The translations under genes were made by a program, and so were the position numbers. A stretch of DNA of 64,000 bases from an uncultured Paracoccaceae bacterium (lineage in GTDB: Bacteria; Pseudomonadota; Alphaproteobacteria; Rhodobacterales; Rhodobacteraceae), in the NCBI GenBank assembly GCA_947500775.1, contig CANMTD010000003.1:310001-374000 (forward strand), given 5' to 3'. Positions 60,250 to 64,000 of the stretch are shown here, one piece after another. A model generated the notes under the pieces. It was not told the DNA's origin. It did no database searches and worked only from the letters and a program-made list of their open reading frames with translations. Every line of letters starts with the position of its first letter. Position 1 is the stretch's first letter.

Positions 60250-61447
60250 AATCGGGGCCGTAAGGGTAGCCGGTGATGTTTTCGGCGCCGTCTTCGGTGA
60301 TGATCAGGATATCGTGTTCGCGGTATCCGCCCGCCCCCGGCTGGCCCTGCGGGATGGTCAGCATCGGTTCCATGCTGATCACCATGCCCGGTTCCAGAAC
60401 CGTGTCGATATCTTCGCGCAGCTCCAGCCCCGCCTCGCGCCCGTAGTAATGGCTGAGCACGCCGAAGGAATGGCCATAGCCGAACGACCGGTATTGCAGC
60501 AAATCGCGCTCGGCGAAGAAACCGTTGACCGCATGGGTCACCTCGGCGCAGCTGACCCCCGGCTTCAACTGCGACATGCCGAATTCATGGGCGCCGACAT
60601 TCGCCTGCCATATCGCGAGTGAGGCGGCATCGACCGCACCCACGAACAGCGTGCGTTCCAGCGCGGTATAATAGCCCGAGATCATCGGAAACGTATTCAG
60701 GCTAAGGATATCGCCGCGTTCCAGCACGCGCCCCGTCACCGGATTATGCGCACCGTCCGTGTTCAGCCCCGATTGAAACCAGACCCAAGTGTCGCGGTAT
60801 TCGGCATCGGGAAACCGGGCCGCGATGTCCTGCTCCATCGCGTCGCGCCCGGCCATGGACACGTCAATCTCGCGCGCGCCGGCCTTCACCGCATCCCGGA
60901 TCGCATAGCCACCGATATCGGCCACCGCTGCCCCCGCTCGGATCAGCGCGATCTCGGCCGGGGATTTGCGCATCCGCTGTTGCATGGTGGCGGGCGCTAT
61001 GTCGATGATATCGCGCGGTTCCAGCATCGCGCACAGCCGGTCGCGCTGGACGATCGTCATATGATCGCCCTCATACCCCAGCACGCGCCCCGTACCGGTG
61101 ACCGAGGCCACCGCCCGCCAGAAATTATCCCGCCGCCAGTCGGTATAGGTGATGTTGTCGCCATGGCACCGGCGCCACGGCTGGCCCGCATCGATGCCCG
61201 CGCTGATCGTCACCGCCTCGGACGCCGTTACGACCAGCCCATAGGGCCGCCCGAAACTGCAATACAGAAACCCCGAATAATAGGCGATGTTCTGCATCGA
61301 GGTCAGGACAACCGCCTGAACCCCCGCCGCGTCCATCGCGCTGCGCAGGCCCATCAGGCGGGTGTCGTATTCATCGGCTGAAAACGGCAGGGGGGCTTTG
61401 TCGCCATTGTGCAGGCGATAAAAATCAGGACGTTGGATTTGTGTCAT
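60233..61447 (-). CDS. Creatinase (creatine amidinohydrolase)
   Basis: Hydrolyses creatine to sarcosine and urea. This M24 (pita-bread) fold protein of 404 residues closely follows the known Pseudomonas creatinase pattern: [10 protein letters not shown] near residue 60, GQPWRR, the active-site His234 in NTDGAHNP, and GYGHSFG with YREHDIL near the end. It lacks the metal-ligand set of true aminopeptidase P, as expected for creatinase. Start at 61447, with GGAGG 5 bases upstream; ATG 61450 is too close. Divergent from an ABC importer operon that might supply substrate. Creatininase or sarcosine oxidase genes are not in view. Confidence 0.9.
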   Translation of the reverse strand: MTQIQRPDFYRLHNGDKAPLPFSADEYDTRLMGLRSAMDAAGVQAVVLTSMQNIAYYSGFLYCSFGRPYGLVVTASEAVTISAGIDAGQPWRRCHGDNITYTDWRRDNFWRAVASVTGTGRVLGYEGDHMTIVQRDRLCAMLEPRDIIDIAPATMQQRMRKSPAEIALIRAGAAVADIGGYAIRDAVKAGAREIDVSMAGRDAMEQDIAARFPDAEYRDTWVWFQSGLNTDGAHNPVTGRVLERGDILSLNTFPMISGYYTALERTLFVGAVDAASLAIWQANVGAHEFGMSQLKPGVSCAEVTHAVNGFFAERDLLQYRSFGYGHSFGVLSHYYGREAGLELREDIDTVLEPGMVISMEPMLTIPQGQPGAGGYREHDILIITEDGAENITGYPYGPDFNVVG

Positions 61448-61679
61448 CATGACCTCCGATAAGCGGCGCATCCACTGTGCGACCACCCTAAAAAGGTCCC
61501 GGCGTTCAGGACGGCGCACGGGGGGAACCCCCGCCAAGCATGGGGCAATGCCCCGGGGCGACGCCATCGCCACCGCTCACCCCCAGATTTCGCCAAACCC
61601 CGCGATTTGGCAAGCCCAAAGCGCCCCTGCCCCGGCAAAGCCTCTGGCGTGGCGGCACATCCCGTTCTAGGCTCCGCCC

Positions 61680-62624
61680 ATGCTTCGATTTGCCCTGACG
61701 CGGTTCGTGTCGCTGACCCTTAGCCTGATCGCCGCCAGCCTTGTGATCTTTCTGGTGATCGAGGTCATTCCCGGCGATCCTGCGGCCTATATGCTGGGGC
61801 TGAACGCCACGCCCGAGGCGGTGACCGCCCTGCGCGACACATTGGGCCTGAACGGCACGCTGGCCGAACGGTATCTGAACTGGGCTGGCGGGCTGCTGCG
61901 CGGTGATTTCGGGCAATCCTACAGCTACCGGGTGCCGGTGGCCGAACTGGTGTTCGAACGGCTGTGGGTTTCCCTTCCACTGGCGATCTATGCGCTGGCG
62001 CTGTCCACGCTGATCGCCTTTCCGGTCGGGCTGATCGCGGCGGCGCGGCGCGGGGGTGTCACCGATTACGGCATCATGGGGGTCACGCAGCTGGGCATCG
62101 CCGTGCCCAATTTCTGGTTCGCGATGCTGCTGGTTCTGGTCTTCGCCATCAACCTGCGCTGGTTTTCCGCAGGCGGCTTTCCGGGGTGGCAGGACGGGCT
62201 GTTGCCCGGGTTCAAGGCGCTGACCCTGCCCGCCGTGGCGCTGGCGCTGCCGCAGGCGTCGATCCTGGCGCGGGTCATGCGCTCGGCCCTGATCGAAACG
62301 CTGGGGCAGGATTACATCCGCACCGCCCGCGCCAAGGGGTTAAGCCAGCGGCAGGCGCTGACCCGCCATGCGCTGCGCAACGCGCTGATCCCGGTGCTGA
62401 CCATCATCGGGCTGCAGTTTTCCTTTCTGATCGCCGGGGCCATCATCATCGAGAACGTGTTTTTCCTGCCCGGGCTGGGGCGGCTGATCTTTCAGGGCAT
62501 CACCCAGCGCGATCTGATCGTGGTGGAAAGCGTGGTGATGCTGCTGGTCTTTGCCGTGATTTCGGTGACCTTTCTGGTCGATATCGCCTATGCGGCGGTG
62601 GACCCAAGGCTGAGGCGACGATGA
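61680..62624 (+). CDS. Dipeptide-type ABC transporter permease (DppB-like)
   Basis: Inner-membrane permease, 314 residues, with six helices. The N-terminal helix FVSLTLSLIAASLVIFLVIEVIPGDPA and the ARAKGLSQRQALTRHALRNALIP EAA loop fit DppB/OppB. It overlaps the next permease by ATGA. First gene of an operon that continues past the right edge. Confidence 0.92.
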   Translation: MLRFALTRFVSLTLSLIAASLVIFLVIEVIPGDPAAYMLGLNATPEAVTALRDTLGLNGTLAERYLNWAGGLLRGDFGQSYSYRVPVAELVFERLWVSLPLAIYALALSTLIAFPVGLIAAARRGGVTDYGIMGVTQLGIAVPNFWFAMLLVLVFAINLRWFSAGGFPGWQDGLLPGFKALTLPAVALALPQASILARVMRSALIETLGQDYIRTARAKGLSQRQALTRHALRNALIPVLTIIGLQFSFLIAGAIIIENVFFLPGLGRLIFQGITQRDLIVVESVVMLLVFAVISVTFLVDIAYAAVDPRLRRR

Positions 62625-63442
62625 GGGTTCCCGCGCAACTGATCCTTGGGGCCGGGCTGTCGGTGGTGTTTCTGGCGGTGGCCCTGCTGTCGCTGGTCTG
62701 GGTGCCGCAGGATGTGACGACGCTGTCCATCGCCGACAGGCTGCAACCGCCGTCGGATCTACACTGGCTGGGCACCGACCATTTCGGGCGCGACGTGTTG
62801 TCGATGCTGATGGTGGGCGCGCGCATTTCGATCGCGGTCGCCCTGCTGGCCGTGGGCATCGGGATCGCCGTCGGGGTGCCGCTGGGCCTGTGGGCGGCGG
62901 CAAAACGCGGCAGTTGGGTGGATGAGGTGATCATGCGCGGCAACGATCTGATCTTTGCCTTTCCGTCGCTGGTCATCGCCATCCTGATCACGGCCGTCTT
63001 CGGCCCCTCGGCCGTGAACGCGATCATCGCCATCGGCATTTTCAACATCCCCGTGTTTGCCCGGGTCACGCGCGGCGGCGCGCTCAGCCTGTGGACGCTG
63101 GATTACATTCTGGCAGCCCGGGTCGCGGGCAAAAAAGCATTCCGGATCAGCCTGGAACATATCCTGCCCAATATCGCGAACCTTCTGATCGTTCAGGGCA
63201 CCATCCAGTTCAGCCTTGGCATTCTGGCCGAGGCCGGGCTGAGCTATGTCGGGCTGGGCGCGCAGCCGCCCACCCCCAGTTGGGGCCGGATGCTGGCCGA
63301 GGCGCAGACGCTGATCTATACCGCCCCGCGCCTTGCCATTCTGCCGGGGCTGGCGATTGTCTTCATGGTGCTGGGGCTGAACCTGATGGGCGACGGGCTG
63401 CGCGATCTGCTGGACCCGCGGCTGCGGCGGGCGGCGCGATGA
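62621..63442 (+). CDS. Dipeptide-type ABC transporter permease (DppC-like)
   Basis: Partner permease of 273 residues. The HWLGTDHFGRDVLSMLMVGAR segment near residues 48-68 is diagnostic for DppC/OppC, and the EAA loop RVAGKKAFRISLEHILPN is present. Both ends overlap neighbours by 4 bases (ATGA), so translation is tightly coupled. Confidence 0.93.
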   Translation: MRVPAQLILGAGLSVVFLAVALLSLVWVPQDVTTLSIADRLQPPSDLHWLGTDHFGRDVLSMLMVGARISIAVALLAVGIGIAVGVPLGLWAAAKRGSWVDEVIMRGNDLIFAFPSLVIAILITAVFGPSAVNAIIAIGIFNIPVFARVTRGGALSLWTLDYILAARVAGKKAFRISLEHILPNIANLLIVQGTIQFSLGILAEAGLSYVGLGAQPPTPSWGRMLAEAQTLIYTAPRLAILPGLAIVFMVLGLNLMGDGLRDLLDPRLRRAAR

Positions 63443-64000
63443 TCCGGCTGGAAAACCTTGCCCTTTCAATCCACGGCACCCCGATCCTGCGCAACATGTC
63501 GCTGTCGATGGCCGAAGGCCAGGTGTTCGGGCTGGTCGGCGAAAGCGGATCGGGCAAATCCATGACCGCGCTGGCGATGATGGGGCTGTTGCCGCCGGGC
63601 GCGCAGGTTTCAGGCCACATCCATCTGGGTGACACCGATCTGCTGACCCGGACCGAACCACAGATGTGCGCGCTGCGCGGCAACGAACTGGCAATGATCT
63701 TTCAGGAACCGATGACCGCGCTGAACCCGGTGCAGACCATCGGCGATCAGGTCGCCGAAACCCTGTTGATCCACGGTCAGGCCACCCGGGCCGAGGCGCG
63801 GCGCATCGCGCAGGACCGGCTGGCCCGCGTCGGCCTGCCGCCCGACCGGTTCCCGCTGTCGCGCTATCCGCATGAGCTGTCGGGCGGGCAACGCCAAAGG
63901 GTCTGCATCGCCATGGCCATCGCCCTGCGCCCGCGCCTGTTGATCGCGGATGAACCGACCACCGCGCTGGATGTCACCACGCAGGCGGGTATTCTGGACC
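63439..64000 (+). CDS. Dipeptide-type ABC transporter ATP-binding protein, N-terminal part (cut by window edge)
   Basis: The ATPase of the same importer, starting at 63439 by ATGA overlap; about 187 residues are visible. Seen: Walker [10 protein letters not shown]-loop [11 protein letters not shown], signature LSGGQRQR and Walker B LLIADEP followed by TTALDVTTQ, the DppD/OppD pattern. The C-terminus, possibly fused to a second ATPase domain, lies beyond the window. Confidence 0.93.
   Translation, partial: MIRLENLALSIHGTPILRNMSLSMAEGQVFGLVGESGSGKSMTALAMMGLLPPGAQVSGHIHLGDTDLLTRTEPQMCALRGNELAMIFQEPMTALNPVQTIGDQVAETLLIHGQATRAEARRIAQDRLARVGLPPDRFPLSRYPHELSGGQRQRVCIAMAIALRPRLLIADEPTTALDVTTQAGILD

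Noticed and set aside
1-64000. CRISPR arrays, IS elements, prophage genes or rRNA operons
   Set aside because: No regularly spaced repeats, transposase or integrase frames, phage structural genes or rRNA sequence were seen on either strand.

Overview
This window looks like chromosome from a GC-rich alphaproteobacterium of the Rhodobacterales (marine Roseobacter-type). That assignment is an inference from codon use, gene families and gene order: an ectoine operon with a divergent MarR regulator, a three-domain PutA with an Lrp-type PutR, a dacC-tmk-holB-tatD-hydrolase operon, a DUF1523 gene, and frequent 4-base ATGA/GTGA start-stop overlaps. Ectoine synthesis and proline catabolism suit a salt-exposed heterotroph. 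I see no prophage, IS element, CRISPR array or rRNA operon.

Layout. 0-1.4 kb: the 5' part of ectA runs off the left edge, with a divergent ectR-like gene and tRNA-Ser(UGA). 1.6-8.0 kb: a forward housekeeping operon (SPOR lipoprotein, D,D-carboxypeptidase, thymidylate kinase, DNA polymerase III delta', TatD nuclease, metallo-hydrolase), then an AEC transporter. 8.0-12.5 kb: a reverse polyamine-type ABC importer. 12.8-15.3 kb: tRNA-Leu(UAA), an SCO protein with two exported cysteine-rich partners, and a TPR protein. 15.3-20.5 kb: putR/putA, rhomboid protease and a GFA protein. 20.5-30.3 kb: a peptidoglycan-binding-domain protein, suhB, an oxidoreductase with a divergent LysR gene, metR/metF, a thioesterase, a DUF2235 hydrolase and an orphan CoxL-like molybdoenzyme subunit. 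30.5-37.4 kb: valS, thrS, cspA and small genes. 37.4-38.5 kb: a low-GC restriction-like gene. 38.7-42.5 kb: a complete reverse nagK-nagR-nagB-nagA operon with repeated operator-like sequence. 43-46.6 kb: deoC and a tandem aldehyde dehydrogenase. 46.6-47.6 kb: an AT-rich patch. 47.6-55.0 kb: a seven-gene reverse cluster of uncharacterised proteins around an AAA+ ATPase. 55-64 kb: an M20 deacylase, a dipeptide-type binding protein, panBC, creatinase, and the start of a dppBCD-type operon running off the right edge.

The strongest candidate for an undescribed system is the 47.6-55.0 kb cluster: a long coiled-coil protein, an uncharacterised protein, an AAA+ ATPase, a composition-foreign gene, a DUF6638-like protein and two membrane proteins, tightly packed on one strand. 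A second candidate is the SCO operon at 12.95-14.64 kb, whose two exported cysteine-rich partners look like diverged copies of one another. Neither has a function that can be read from sequence alone.

All functional calls come from reading translated motifs and context. No database search or computation was run, and composition statements are by eye.
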